A DNA stretch of 64,000 bases from Temnothorax longispinosus (Eukaryota; Arthropoda; Insecta; Hymenoptera; Formicidae), in the NCBI RefSeq assembly GCF_030848805.1, contig NC_092366.1, positions 7,617,224 through 7,681,223 of the forward strand, in the 5' to 3' direction. Every line of letters starts with the position of its first letter. The stretch's first letter is position 1. Positions 33,815-44,533 of the stretch are shown here, piece after piece. The notes under the pieces were generated by a model. That model did no database searches. It was not told where the DNA came from and saw only the letters and a program-made list of their open reading frames with translations. Position numbers and translations under genes: made by a program.

Positions 33815-34330
33815 CTTCCATATGAATCTTATATGTATCCATACGTGAATGCATATATGATGTATTGTTCATATCTAGTTATATTTGGAATTATATATGC
33901 CTATATATAATTTTATATAAAGCACCATGTTTTATATATATATAATCACATATAATCATATATATTTATATATAATTATATATAATTATATATAATCTTT
34001 TTTTCCCGGGCGGGTTCTTAAAATAAGAGAATATGCTAGATATTTGCGGCGCGCGGGTTTGTTAAAAGACAATGGTCTTATTAGCTACGCGATGCGTACG
34101 CCACACGTCACTACACGATCATACACGACGCGATATCGCCACGGCGCGAGCAGGAAGTGCGCGTTCCTCTCCTTTCTCTCCTTGCTTTTTTGAACAGATT
34201 TTATTGAGCGTTACGCATGTCACCTCTCGTCGGTATTTACCGCACGTCTTTCTCGCGTGACCGCTTAACGGAAGCATCGGTGAATTGTGTGCATAATCTT
34301 GAAGTACTTAGTACTAATTAGTGTTCTTCA
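33815..34330. other. AT-rich repeats and a short GC-rich patch upstream of the cassette
   Basis: Runs of TATATAATCATA to 34000, then a moderately GC-rich patch (34020-34270) just upstream of the ATG at 34333. The patch may be the old promoter or 5' leader of the next gene; nothing in it is decisive. Confidence 0.35.
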
Positions 34331-34332
34331 TT

Positions 34333-35718
34333 ATGAACGAGGTAAAGAAGTTTTTAATGGAAGCACATTTAGGCGACCACTGGCCTGCATTTGAGAGTGA
34401 GTATTTTTTTCTATTCTAGTGTTCTATATTGTAGTGTTATTAGTTAATACCATCTATTGTTTGGCAATTTCTCATAAAAATAAAAATTTTAATTTTCCAG
34501 CTTGATCGTGACTTTAAAAAAAAAATACTTCTTTTGGAGTGGGAAAAATTCATTCCCCTTCTCAAACAACTTTTGAAAGCAGAAGTGAAAGATTCATATG
34601 AAAAAACACAGTTAAAGAAATTGGAGAAGCTGGATGATGGTAGATGTTTATAAAAAAATAAATAAATAGAAGTAAAATTGAAGATTAGAAAAGTCCTTGT
34701 GTCTCATTTATAATAGAAGTTTTTTTCTTATCTGTTGTAGCAAATTCTACTGCTGTTATTCTTCACTTACTCCCACATTTAGTTCCATCTCGACAACTGC
34801 AAAAACTTGATTCTGGGAAAAAGATAAAGGCGAATATATTTGAGGCAAAGAGATGCTTTTATACATGTGACAGTAAGTTTTATTGATATGCTTCGTTATA
34901 TTCAGTTAACTTTTTATTAAGACATCGAATTTAAATGTTTATACAAAAAACAAGTTGGAAATTGCTTATAACAAGTTATTTGACAAACTAATAAATATAC
35001 TTTTTTAAAGTATATATTATTTGATTCTTAGAAAAACTGACACCTAATAGTAGTTTGTTTTTGTTTTGTGATTTTTATTAAAAGACATATTTTCTTTTTT
35101 GTACTAATCTACTTTTATGTGCCAAATTCTAAAGATTACAATAAAGATATCAAAATATATATTTCCTTTTTTATACTAATCTGGTTTCATAAGCCACATT
35201 CTACAAATTACAATAAAAATAGATTGTTTTCTTTCTTGCTTTTATAAAGTGGAGCATGTGCTAAAGTTTCCTGAATCTTTTGCTTCTTGTAAAATTGTAA
35301 TGTAATAGTAACTTTTTTATTTCATTTTTCTTATATATAGGTGCCAGGATGAGATATTAACCCCGCTATTCAACGAAGACGTGCTGTAGCTTTAAAGCTT
35401 AAAACTAGAGTTCAACTCTTTGTTCTTTTTGTTAGGCCTACGGTGGAACAATACGAGTGTTGCTATGTCATAATTGATGACGTCAAATATCAATTTAACA
35501 ATGTGTTGAAGGTTTTCAATCAATGTTTCAAAGCAATACAAGTTTTGATGACTGAATATTTATATGAAGCAAGAGGTGCATGGCTTTTTGTTCAGCAAGC
35601 TCTATATCGTATCTCCACAAGGTATGATAGAAAGAATTCAACTGTCAATGCGCTTGTTAAATCCTTTGAAGTTCTTCAAACAAAAATTGCGAATAAAACT
35701 GAGCAAACATCTGGTTAA
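34333..35718 (+). pseudogene. Decayed multi-exon gene of an uncharacterised arthropod family, member 1
   Basis: Exon-like blocks: 34333-34396 (MNEVKKFLMEAHLGDHWPAF, donor GTGAGT), 34501-34639 (acceptor TTTTCCAG; LLLEWEKFIPLLKQLLKAEV), 34741-34872 (acceptor TTGTAG; STAVILHLLPHLVPSRQLQK, donor GTAAG) and 35341-35718 (acceptor ATATAG; after a stop the frame reads RRRAVALKLKTRVQLFVLF ... YVIIDDVKYQFNNVLK ... GAWLFVQQALYRI). Joining blocks 1 and 2 gives an early stop, and block 4 needs a frame change. The VIIDD / ALKAxxxCFK / WLFxQxALY pattern matches, from memory, a large family of uncharacterised animal proteins that sit next to a C2H2 gene as here. I infer a transposon-derived cassette that has lost function. 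Confidence 0.6.
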
Positions 35719-36775
35719 AGTTTTAATTTAAGTTTAAATCTACGACGTTCAAGTTTGTAGGCTTCTATTCTAACAGATTTTCTATATAATTAATAAGTAA
35801 ATCTTTTTTCAAGTTAGTATTTTTTTATGTATTAATTTTAAGTTAATGTAAGGATCAGCCTGTGATTTAAAGACTGTTTCAATAATAGATTTACGTTACT
35901 TGTATAAGCTCAAACTTGTGTATTTAATTTTGTTGTTCATAATGGAGATATTATGTTTTGCGTGTAAAAATCAATTTAACTCAATCGAAGCTCTGCTGGC
36001 ACATATTAAAGTATACCATACCATAGCCGCTCACACTGCTCTTAGATGTCCTGCATCTAATTGCTATAAAACTTGTGCTTCCTTACGTGCATTCAAAAGA
36101 CATCTACTCAAGTGTTCTTTTTTAGATGAAAATTGTTCACAAAAGCAAATTCAATTTTCTGGTGCTTGTCATGTTAATAAAGCAGAACAACCAAATAATA
36201 TCCAGATTTCAGATGTTGATGTGCATCAGCATGTTCTTCAATCAAATATATCAGAAAGTAATTTAATTTCAGTTTATAATGTTAAAAAAGCCTTAAAATA
36301 TACTCTACACTTGTTTTTGTATCAAAATTGTATGCCTCCAACACTTTGAATCGGGCTCATGTTCAAGAAATAGTTGATGCTGCTTCGAAATTATTATCAA
36401 GTGGATACTTAAATACTGTATCTTAAAAAACAAAGTTTTTAAAATGTTGAGTAAGTTTAATTATAGTGATGAAGAACTTTATGATCTTTCTCTTATGTTT
36501 AACGCATGTAATGATATTTTTGCTGACTTTCATAATGACTATGAAAGATTAGAAGCATTGAAAGAGAGTTAATTCTATATAGCTCCTATGAGCTATGTAA
36601 TTGGTAGTCACTTAAGCCTAGAACACAAGTAAACAAAACAGTAATGAGTCATGAACTTGATACTGGTCAATACATCCCCATGAAAGCAGTTTTAAAGCGT
36701 TTTCTGGAATTATCAGGTTGTTTTAATTCTATTATTTCAAACTGGGAGCATTTTTCTAAAAAAAAGAGCTTTTTT

Positions 36776-36788
36776 CAAATGTTGTACA
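36776..36788. repeat. 13-bp target duplication flanking the 28S fragment (partner 36932-36944)
   Basis: CAAATGTTGTACA occurs immediately before and after the 28S-derived sequence. A duplication of this length suits non-LTR-retrotransposon-type target-primed insertion. Confidence 0.9.
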
Positions 36789-36889
36789 TACATCTAATTA
36801 GTGACGCGCATGAATAGATTAACGAGATTCCCACTGTCCCTATCTACTATCTAGCGAAACCACTGCCAAGGGAACGGGCTTGGAAAAAT

Positions 36890-36928
<39 letters not shown>

Positions 36929-36931
36929 TGG
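36789..36931 (+). pseudogene. 28S rRNA fragment inserted as a retrocopy
   Basis: CATCTAATTAGTGACGCGCA, then GATTAACGAGATTCCCACTG, TATCTACTATCTAGCGAAAC, AAGGGAACGGGCTTGG and GACCCTGTTGAGCTTGACTC are the near-universal eukaryotic 28S sequence just downstream of the R2 target and spanning the R1 target (36840/36841). The fragment is flanked by the 13-bp direct repeat CAAATGTTGTACA (36776-36788 and 36932-36944). It has a few substitutions against the conserved sequence (for example CCACTGCC for CCACAGCC). No poly-A tail is seen. It is a dead fragment, not an rRNA gene. Confidence 0.93.
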
Positions 36932-38639
36932 CAAATGTTGTACAAGGAGAGATGTGGAAAGAAAAAGTAGCTAAATATTTTGATGGTAAAATAGTGCTTC
37001 CACTTCTTTTTTTTCTTTGACGATATGGACTCAGATAATATCACAGGATCTCATGCTAGTCACCATAAATTAGGAGCACTTTATTACAATATTGCTTGCA
37101 TACCTCAAAAGTATGCCTCAAAACTTGATAACATATTTTTGGCTTCTTTGTTTCTCTCAGAATGTAAAGTACATGGAAATATAAATTTATTTTCACCAGT
37201 AATTCAAGATTTGATACATTTGGAAAAAAATGGATTAACTGTAAAAACTAGTTCAGGAGAGAAACAAATTTATTTCAGTTTGTGTCTCTTGCTGGGTGAC
37301 AACTTAGGAATTCATTCTATTTGTGGACTATCTGAGGAATTCAATGCAAACTATCCATGTAGAATGTGCAAGCATCACAGGAATGAAATTGCATCTCTAA
37401 CTGCTCTTGATACAGATAAATTAAGAACAATGCAGAATTACGCTGTTGAAGTTTTGTTACAAGATCTTAACAAGACTGGTATTTAAAAAAAATGCGTTTG
37501 GAATGCTATTCCCAGCTTTTCCTTTATACAAAGCTTAGCTTTGATATTATGCATGATCTTTTAGATTTTTTAGAAGGAGTGTGCGGTTATGATTTAGCAC
37601 TTATACTTTTTAATTTAATATATAATAAAAAATACTTCTCTTTGGAGACTCTGAATAATCGTGTATTTTATTTTGATTACGGTCCAGTAGACTTAGGTAA
37701 TGCAGTGCCACAAATTACAAGAGAGCACTTTTATAGCTGGTAAATTGAAGTTCTCTGCCTCAGAGATGTTGTGTTTTGTCAGATATTTTGGATTAATGCT
37801 AGGTGATTTAGTTCCTGACGATATTGAAAGTTGGTATCTTTACTTAAAGTTAAAATCCATTGTAGACATAGTTACAACACCTTATGTAAACCTTCGATCA
37901 CTTAGTTATCTGAGCGTCCTCATTTCAGAACATCATAAAAAATATCTTACTGTCTTTTCCAAAGCTATACACTCAAACCTAAGCATCATTACATGCACCA
38001 TTATATTAAGTGATGCGTAGAGTTGGTCCCTTATGGTCAGTTTGTTGCCTTCGATGGGAGGCTAAACACAGACTTCTGAAACAAGCAGCCCATGCTACAA
38101 ATTCTCGTAGAAACTTGCCTTTGACTCTGGCGATTAAACATCAGCTAAATTTGTGTGCCAGATTTTTAGCTCGAAAGCTTCTGGGTGAAAAATATTCTTT
38201 TAGAGTTCAAGAAGAAGTCAATATTTCGGATATTAAAAATTACCAATTATTTCCTGATGTTCTGCCTAAGGATTTAAATGAAATTATAAAGATATTTTCG
38301 TGGATCAGAATTTCTTGTACCATTTATAAGAAAAGAATATGTGTAGCTGTAATGTTCCACAAAAACACTGGTTACCCTGTATTTGGTCGAATAAACTTTG
38401 TTACATATTGCGAAAAATCTGATGCTGTATATTTTCTTTTGTGTATGTTTGAAACCGTGGATTTTGTGAAACACCTTTGCAGTTATGAAGTGATTGAAGG
38501 TTCCTCTGAGTGGAAATTTATTAAATTCGATGATTTAATAGTATCTACACCCACTCATTGCAGAGTTGGAGCAAGAAGTCTGTCTAATTATATAACATTC
38601 CGTCATGCGTTTGTGTAAAATAGTATTACATATATTTAC

Positions 38640-39003
38640 AATATTGTAAATATATGTAATATTATAATATACCTTGTATCATATAATATTGTACTGTATA
38701 ATATTCTACGTTATAACATATAGTCTCATTTTTGTATTAAATGTGTTTAAAAATGTATTATACTTTTGTTTCTTTATTTTAACAAATGTTGTGGCTTTTT
38801 AAAAAGCACGTATTTTTGAAGTTGTTTTAAAAACTACGTAATTGCTTAAAATAATTTTTAATCAAGATTACATGGTTTTCAAAGTAACTCAAAAAGTTAC
38901 GTAGTTATTAAAAATTTATATAAATTTACATAAATACCCAGCAGATATTGCATTTATTTTTATTGCAATAAATACTTAGAACATCAATTAAACACACACA
39001 GAT

Positions 39004-39042
<39 letters not shown>

Positions 39043-39249
39043 GGAAGGGGGCGCAAAGATTTATATAAAAAAAATATTATACTCTACAAACAAGAGTATT
39101 ATTTGAATGACGCATTGCAGAAAGGAATTTTCTCTTAGTCAGCATATGATAATTCGATATAAGTTATGCTTAGTAAGATTAAAAATAAGAAATATTCGTT
39201 TTAAAGCATTACTATAATGTATTCAATAAAAGTTATTCGCCAGTGATGA
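38640..39249. other. AT-rich gene-free stretch with (GA)n at 39003-39042
   Basis: Palindromic ATATTGTAAATATATGT words near 38630-38700 and a short GA microsatellite; nothing else recognised. Confidence 0.5.
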
Positions 39250-40188
39250 AATAATTCGGTAAGTTAAACGGCCTGACTGGCAAGTTTTATTAAGCATAAC
39301 ATAACGACGTTTCGACCACTATTTTGGGTCCTTTTCAAGTTATTTTTACAATGCTGGAATAAAAGAATAAAAGAATATATAATTAAAAATTAAACAACAT
39401 TACGCGTTGAACAGATTCACGAGAATATCGGTAAATAAAACTTATACATGGATCATTGTGCGTCAAACATATAAAATTCGTGGCGGGTCGGAAAAATACG
39501 ACGGTCTCATGTGAAGGCCGAACAACTAATGATACATTATCGCAAAATACGGTAAACATAGAAGGAGAACCTAAAGTGATACATTATCGCAAAATACAGT
39601 AAACATAGAAGGAGAACTTAAAGTGAAGATATTATTCGATCATAGACCAATGGCAGGTTTTCAGTATCTTTCTGTGAGTTGATTGCCTCTTTATGTTTTT
39701 TAATGAATAGCATTTCAGAAATTTCACGTTTTTTTAAATTTTGTTCTTTGTGTAAGATTGTAACATCCTGCCATTTGAAATTATGGTCGAAGTCTGTTCT
39801 ATGCCTACTGACGACCGAATGTTGGTTGGGGGGTTTGTTGATATCTGCGCGATGCTCTTTTATACGCGTTTCTAAATGTCGCTTCGTTTGTCCGATATAG
39901 CATGCATTGCAATCAGAGCAGTCAAGTTTATAAACGACATCAGTGCATCTCTTGATCTCCAATTTATCCTTCCCTTTCCTGATTAGTGTATCCATTTTCT
40001 TAGGGACCGTATATAAGGTGTTTAAACCGTAATTTTTGAACGTTCGGCGTAATCCCTCACTAAAAGTTTTTACGTAGGGGATGGGAACGTAATTTTTCAG
40101 ATCAAGAGTAAATGCACTGCTTTCGTTGTTAGCGCTATCCTCATTATTCGATCGTTTGTTAATTTCTGAAATTCTTCTTTGAATGTGT
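39250..40188 (-). repeat. Penelope terminal arm, left copy
   Basis: Inverted copy of 43189-44125. The ~190 shared residues of the endonuclease differ at one visible position (TVPKK here, TVSKK in the right arm). Confidence 0.9.
39296..39345 (-). ncRNA. Hammerhead-ribozyme-like core, left arm
   Basis: The minus strand reads CTTGAAAAGGACCC, then GGTCGAAACGTC. GACC/GGTC form the stem and GAAAC-GTC match the 3' core and cleavage triplet of hammerheads. The canonical CTGATGA element is replaced by CTTGAAAAG. Hammerhead motifs are known in Penelope-like terminal repeats; activity here is uncertain. Confidence 0.5.
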
Positions 40189-40348
40189 TTGTTCACCAAC
40201 AGGTCGGGAAAACAGTTATTTGACAATAATAGTTTTCACTAACTTGATGTTTTCATCGTGAAATTGTTCATCCGACAATAGTATGGCCTGGTCAACCAAA
40301 TTAATGACCGTGTTAATCTTATATTTCAAAGAATGACTGGAGAAGAAA
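39618..40348 (-). pseudogene. Penelope C-terminal linker and GIY-YIG endonuclease (left copy)
   Basis: From 40348 the linker follows the TTAA insertion (KYKINTVINLVDQAILLSDE) and meets a stop near 40225. From 40226 an open frame of 202 codons encodes the endonuclease: IQRRISEINKRSNNEDS, then VVYKLDCSDCNACYIGQTKR, LETRIKEH, ISEMLFIKKH and ending YDRIISSL. VYK and YIG are the two halves of the GIY-YIG motif, with the Cys-x2-Cys insert that Penelope endonucleases carry. The Arg in TKRHLETR and a downstream Glu would be catalytic. The domain is intact but separated from the RT by a frameshift and by the transposon insertion. Confidence 0.85.
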
Positions 40349-40352
40349 TTAA

Positions 40353-41384
40353 CCCTCAGGGTACGGACTATAAAAAAGTTACGTTCCGTACGGACATGGG
40401 TTAGCCTAACCCGGCGACTTTGATTGACTGTATATATATCGGGCTGTAATTTATCAATTGAAACAAATTTTTTTTTTTTGGTTCGGAAATTTTCTCAAAA
40501 ATACAATCGCGTTGATAGATTTATTACCTTATTTGTTTAAACAAAGATACATTTGAAAATGTAAACCATTCTCAAAAAATTTTCATAAAAATTCATTTTT
40601 TCTTTTAAATTGCATAACTTTATGAAAAAAAAAAATATCGACATTTTTTAAGTCGCGTTTGAAAGCTAAAAAGTTGTTCTTTAAAATAGCTGAATTTGTT
40701 TTTTGATCCATTTCAAAAAGTATTTTTTTTTTAACTATGAAAATACCCGTTTTTTTGCGATAGCGATATAACGTTACTTGCTTGATTTATCGTAATAACG
40801 CAAAAAAAAATATCTTAAAGTAAAAATAGTTCTTTTGGATGTTGTTGATTAGTATAATATAAATAAATAACAAAAATTGCATGCACGGATACGTTATGCT
40901 GGTATGCTACAGAGCATCATTTTGAGGTTAGAATGCACAAAAGTATATTGAAAATAGTAAATTATACATACCAGAATACTCTACTGCAGCAAATACTCGA
41001 AAAACACAAATTTTTTTTGTTTGAAAAACACGGATTTTGTAACGTTCCGTACGGACTGGGTGTAGACTACCCAAGTTTAATTTTCAAAATCTTATAACTT
41101 GAGCACCAAGCGTAGACTGACGCTGCCCCTTGGCGCTCACGTAGGCTGCGTTCGGGGAGCGCGCTATTAGCGCTATTGCATCGTTCTATCTTTATCGCTC
41201 ATCAGGTGTAAAACAAGGATAGAATAAGCAAATAGCGCTGATAGCGCGCTCCCCGAACGCAGCCATAGTAGCTACCTCAAAAATTTTTCCCCCCCGGTAC
41301 GGACCCCCCTCATTCACTTCCTTTGAAATGGCGCTACTTTCAAAATTCGCTCGGGTTACGCTAACCCAGTCCGTACCCTGAGGG
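40353..41384. mobile_element. TTAA-flanked element inside the Penelope element
   Basis: TTAA at 40349-40352 and 41385-41388. Ends CCCTCAGGGTACGGACT and AGTCCGTACCCTGAGGG, the same family as 23918-26091. It interrupts Penelope coding sequence, so it is younger. Holds a nested MITE at 41144-41264. Confidence 0.9.
41144..41264. mobile_element. 121-bp palindromic MITE nested in the TTAA element
   Basis: GGCTGCGTTCGGGGAGCGCG at the left and CGCGCTCCCCGAACGCAGCC at the right. Flanks GTA and ATA. Inserted at the site that holds the GGGTGCGTTTCG insertion in the sister element. Confidence 0.85.
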
Positions 41385-41388
41385 TTAA

Positions 41389-43157
41389 TATACCTGCCAG
41401 AGAACGTTGGTTTTCGATACCAGTTGGTGAACAAACAGTTGCCGTGTCTAAAAACAGACGTGTTCAAAAAATTCAGAGCGTTGTTCTTCTCAAGTTCATA
41501 CGTGAATTTGAGACGTGGATGATAGTTGTTAAAAGTACGGACAAATAACCTCATTAAGTTTCGATTGCGGAATGCACATATGAAAATGTCATCGACGTAA
41601 CGAAGAAAAATCTCGATATGAAAATCACAGGATTGAAGGCAGCAAGTCTCCAAGTCGTCCATAACAATATCGGCTAAAATAGGCGAGAGGGGGGAACCCA
41701 TTGGACTGCCGAAGATCTGTTCGTAGAACTCACCGTCAAAAGAAAAACTAGTGGAGTTAAGAATCATTCTGATAGCATGTAGAAATTGGTCAAGATTCAT
41801 CCGGGTCTTTCCAGATATCGCATCCCACCTTTTTTTCGATTCCAGTCAGAACAAGTTCTATGGGTATGTTCGTGAACAACGCAACGACATCGAGAGAGAC
41901 CAGGATGTGGTCAGGGGGGATGCTGTGTTGCTTCATACTCTCCACGAACGACCAACTATCTTTAACATGTGAACACGGCTTCACAACTGCTTTATTAAGA
42001 ATGTTATGCAGATATGAAGCGACATTATAAAGAGGGCTTCCAACGGCAGATACAATTATGCGTAACGGATAGCCCTCCTTATGGATCTTCGGAAGTCCAT
42101 AGCAACGGGGGAGGTTACCGTTTGTGCAGTTCAGAAAATTGTAAACCCTCGCGTCAATAATACCGTTGTTCTTCCATGACTTCACTAAACAGTTTAATTG
42201 CGAGGTGATTTTATTCAACGGGTTTTTGTTTAATTTTCTGTATGTAGATTGATCGTTAAGCAAGGCTTTCATTTGCATAATATAGTCTTGTCTATCCATG
42301 ATGACAGTAGTCTGACCTTTGTCAGCATTCGTAACCAGAATGTCAGGGTTGTTAATGAGATATTTTTTGCATACTGAAAACTGCGATAAGATGTATCTAT
42401 CTATAGAATTAGATCTCTTGTTTGTTTTTATGAAATCATGGAGAGAATTTGAAACAAGACAGCGCACTTCGTTAACTTTGTCATCATCGATCATGTGCTT
42501 ATTTTGTTCAAAGTTTTTGAGAACATCTAAGACAATTTTTGATCGGTCATTCCTATTGTATTGATTGACAGGTAGTCCGAACCTGCTACCAAGACTTAGC
42601 ATCTTTAAAATATTTTCGGGGATCTGTCTGTTACTAATGTTAACGATCCATTTATTCGTATCGATATTATGGAAAGTCTCAACTTGTTTATTATGTTTAA
42701 TTTTTAAGTTATTGAATTTTTTCATTAATTTGCATCTGGTCAAGTTGTCGAAGTAAGATATCTTGTTTCTGTTATATAAGAAAAATTTTTTTACTGTACA
42801 TGCAGGTAGAGAAACGTATAGCGCGTCTTCAATCCTTTGCCCCTCAGATCGTAAATAAGCAATCGTGTAGTTAATGTCCTTAATCTCTAGGTTCAATAAC
42901 AAACATTGGCAACGGTGTTTGTAATTGTCCAATGTTCGATTTAAACGTATGTTGCGCAGTTTAATATTGTATCGAAAATTTAGGATGTGTGGAGGAAATA
43001 GGCCCCACCGTCGGCAGCGGAGTAAAAACTTTAGTTGTTGCTTCGTCGAACGCAGTTTATGTTGTAAGTTGATCCAAGATTTCAGCAGCATAGCCTTGTC
43101 CAATCCGTATAATCTGGTAATCTTCGTATAAAAACCTTCCTTCCGTAGGGACACCAT
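41389..43157 (-). pseudogene. Penelope N-terminal region and reverse transcriptase
   Basis: First frame 43157-41790 (455 codons): a Lys/Arg-rich N-terminal region, then VTNADKGQTTVIMDRQDY, LPRCYGLPKIHKEGYPLR, VSAVGSPLYNVASYLHNIL and SLDVVALFTNIP, which contains the first catalytic Asp. A one-base shift near 41795 moves coding to a second frame (41800 leftward): FGSPMGSPLSPILADIVMDD, then FLRYVDDIFICAF with the catalytic YVDD, then LKFTYELEKNNALNFL and WYRKPTFSGRYIN, where the TTAA insertion cuts in. These are classic Penelope RT blocks. The copy is dead: one frameshift within the RT, one insertion, one more frameshift before the endonuclease. Confidence 0.9.
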
Positions 43158-43168
43158 TACTAGGCCAG

Positions 43169-43759
43169 GTGTATCAAATATTCAAACAACACATTCAAAG
43201 AAGAATTTCAGAAATTAACAAACGATCGAATAATGAGGATAGCGCTAACAACGAAAGCAGTGCATTTACTCTTGATCTGAAAAATTACGTTCCCATCCCC
43301 TACGTAAAAACTTTTAGTGAGGGATTACGTCGAACGTTCAAAAATTACGGTTTGAACACCTTATATACGGTCTCTAAGAAAATGGATACACTAATCAGGA
43401 AAGGGAAGGATAAATTGGAGATCAAGAGATGCACTGATGTCGTTTATAAACTTGACTGCTCTGATTGCAATGCATGCTATATCGGACAAACGAAGCGACA
43501 TTTAGAAACGCGTATAAAAGAGCATCGCGCAGATATCAACAAACCCCCCAACCAACATTCGGTCGTCAGTAGGCATAGAACAGACTTCGACCATAATTTC
43601 AAATGGCAGGATGTTACAATCTTACACAAAGAACAAAATTTAAAAAAACGTGAAATTTCTGAAATGCTATTCATTAAAAAACATAAAGAGGCAATCAACT
43701 CACAGAAAGATACTGAAAACCTGCCATTGGTCTATGATCGAATAATATCTTCACTTTAA
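43169..43759 (+). CDS. Penelope GIY-YIG endonuclease, orphan copy
   Basis: An open frame of 196 codons beginning in the junction (MYQIFKQ) and joining the endonuclease at HIQRRISEINKRSNNEDS. It has VVYKLDCSDCNACYIGQTKR, LETRIKEHRADI and ends YDRIISSL, as in the left copy. It has no RT upstream and so is a by-product of the partial inverted insertion. The ORF is uninterrupted, but whether it is ever expressed is unknown; no promoter is evident in the 30 bases of junction. Confidence 0.8.
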   Translation: MYQIFKQHIQRRISEINKRSNNEDSANNESSAFTLDLKNYVPIPYVKTFSEGLRRTFKNYGLNTLYTVSKKMDTLIRKGKDKLEIKRCTDVVYKLDCSDCNACYIGQTKRHLETRIKEHRADINKPPNQHSVVSRHRTDFDHNFKWQDVTILHKEQNLKKREISEMLFIKKHKEAINSQKDTENLPLVYDRIISSL

Positions 43760-44125
43760 GTTCTCCTTCTATGTTTACTGTATTTTGCGATAATGTATCA
43801 CTTTAGGTTTTCCTTCTATGTTTACTGTATTTTGCGATAATGTATCATTAGTTGTTCGGCCTTCACATGAGACCGTCGTATTTTTCCGACCCGCCACGAA
43901 TTTTATATGTTTGACGCACAATGATCCATGTAAGTTCTATTTACCGATATTCTCGTGAATCTGTTCAACGCGTAATGTTGTTTAATTTTCAATTATATAT
44001 TCTTTCATTCTTTTATTCCAGCATTGTTAAAATAACTTGAAAAGGACCCAAAATAGTGGTCGAAACGTCGTTATGTTATGCTTAATAAAACTTGCCAGTC
44101 AGGCCGTTTAACTTACCGAATTATT
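43189..44125 (+). repeat. Penelope terminal arm, right (inverted) copy
   Basis: Plus-strand copy of the last ~940 bp of the element, including the endonuclease frame and the AAACGTCGTTATGTTATGC end. Sequence before 43189 (start of the element's 5' region) is not shared. Confidence 0.9.
44036..44068 (+). ncRNA. Hammerhead-ribozyme-like core, right arm
   Basis: CTTGAAAAGGACCC ... GGTCGAAACGTC, identical to the left arm in inverse orientation. See the left copy for limits. Confidence 0.5.
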
Positions 44126-44533
44126 ATAATGCTATAAGTAAGATTATTATTTGATTTATAAGAAGAAAAGATTCCTCTATATATAGCATTAATATAGGAA
44201 TGCAATCTTGAGTCTAGTGTCTCATGGTTAGAGGATATTCCTCTAGAGTTTAAAATATATTCTTGAAGCCGTATTTTAGAAAAAAATCCTCTAGAATCAA
44301 CCAGGAGCCGCTAAACCACAGAATTTTTTGGGGGTGATCAAATATCTGTTCAAGAACAATCTGCATAAAGTTTCCTTAATCATTCTTTTTCAGTTCTTAG
44401 CAGTGACAATCTCGTTAGAAAGTATCGCACTTGCCGACGTCCTCGTTCAACCCGGCTATGAAGATCAATATACAATAGCAATCTACGCTAACGGCAACAT
44501 CAGTCTGCTCCGCAGCACTAATGCTGCAGACTG

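Larger units (their letters stand above)
35942..38618 (+). pseudogene. Decayed C2H2-finger / transposase-like gene, cassette member 2
   Basis: It starts with MEILCFACKNQFNSIEALLA at 35942, a C2H2 finger (CFAC...HIKVYH), a second finger-like unit (CPASNCYKTC...HLLKC), then stops at 36349. Coding resumes in pieces: GEMWKEKVAKYFDGKIVLPL at about 36947-37010, GSHASHHKLGALYYN and LLGDNLGIHSICGL (37025-37486) with CRMCKHH, FDIMHDLLDFLEGVCGYDL (37492-37743), SASEMLCFVRYFGLMLGDLV (37740-37985), and GPLWSVCCLRWEAKHRLLKQ (38010-38618). At least four frame changes or stops interrupt it, plus a 143-bp 28S rRNA insertion at 36789. The IMHDLLEG and R.EAKHR motifs recall CACTA-type (TNP2-like) transposases, so I infer transposon origin. 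It would be about 850-900 residues if whole. Confidence 0.6.
39250..44125 (-). mobile_element. Penelope-like element with inverted partial copy at its 5' side
   Basis: Main body on the minus strand: N-terminal part and RT at 43157-41389, a TTAA insertion at 40353-41384, then linker and GIY-YIG endonuclease at 40348-39618 and 3' region to 39250. A second copy of the last ~940 bp lies in plus orientation at 43189-44125, head to head with the first, so the whole unit has near-identical inverted ends (AATAATTCGGTAAGTTAAAC at 39250; complement at 44125). Partial copies in either orientation at the ends are characteristic of Penelope elements. Both ends carry a hammerhead-like core and a 47-bp tandem duplication. 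Target duplication not resolved. Confidence 0.88.

Noticed and set aside
36789..36931. Functional rRNA gene
   Set aside because: Only 143 bp of 28S with duplicated flanks; a retro-inserted fragment.
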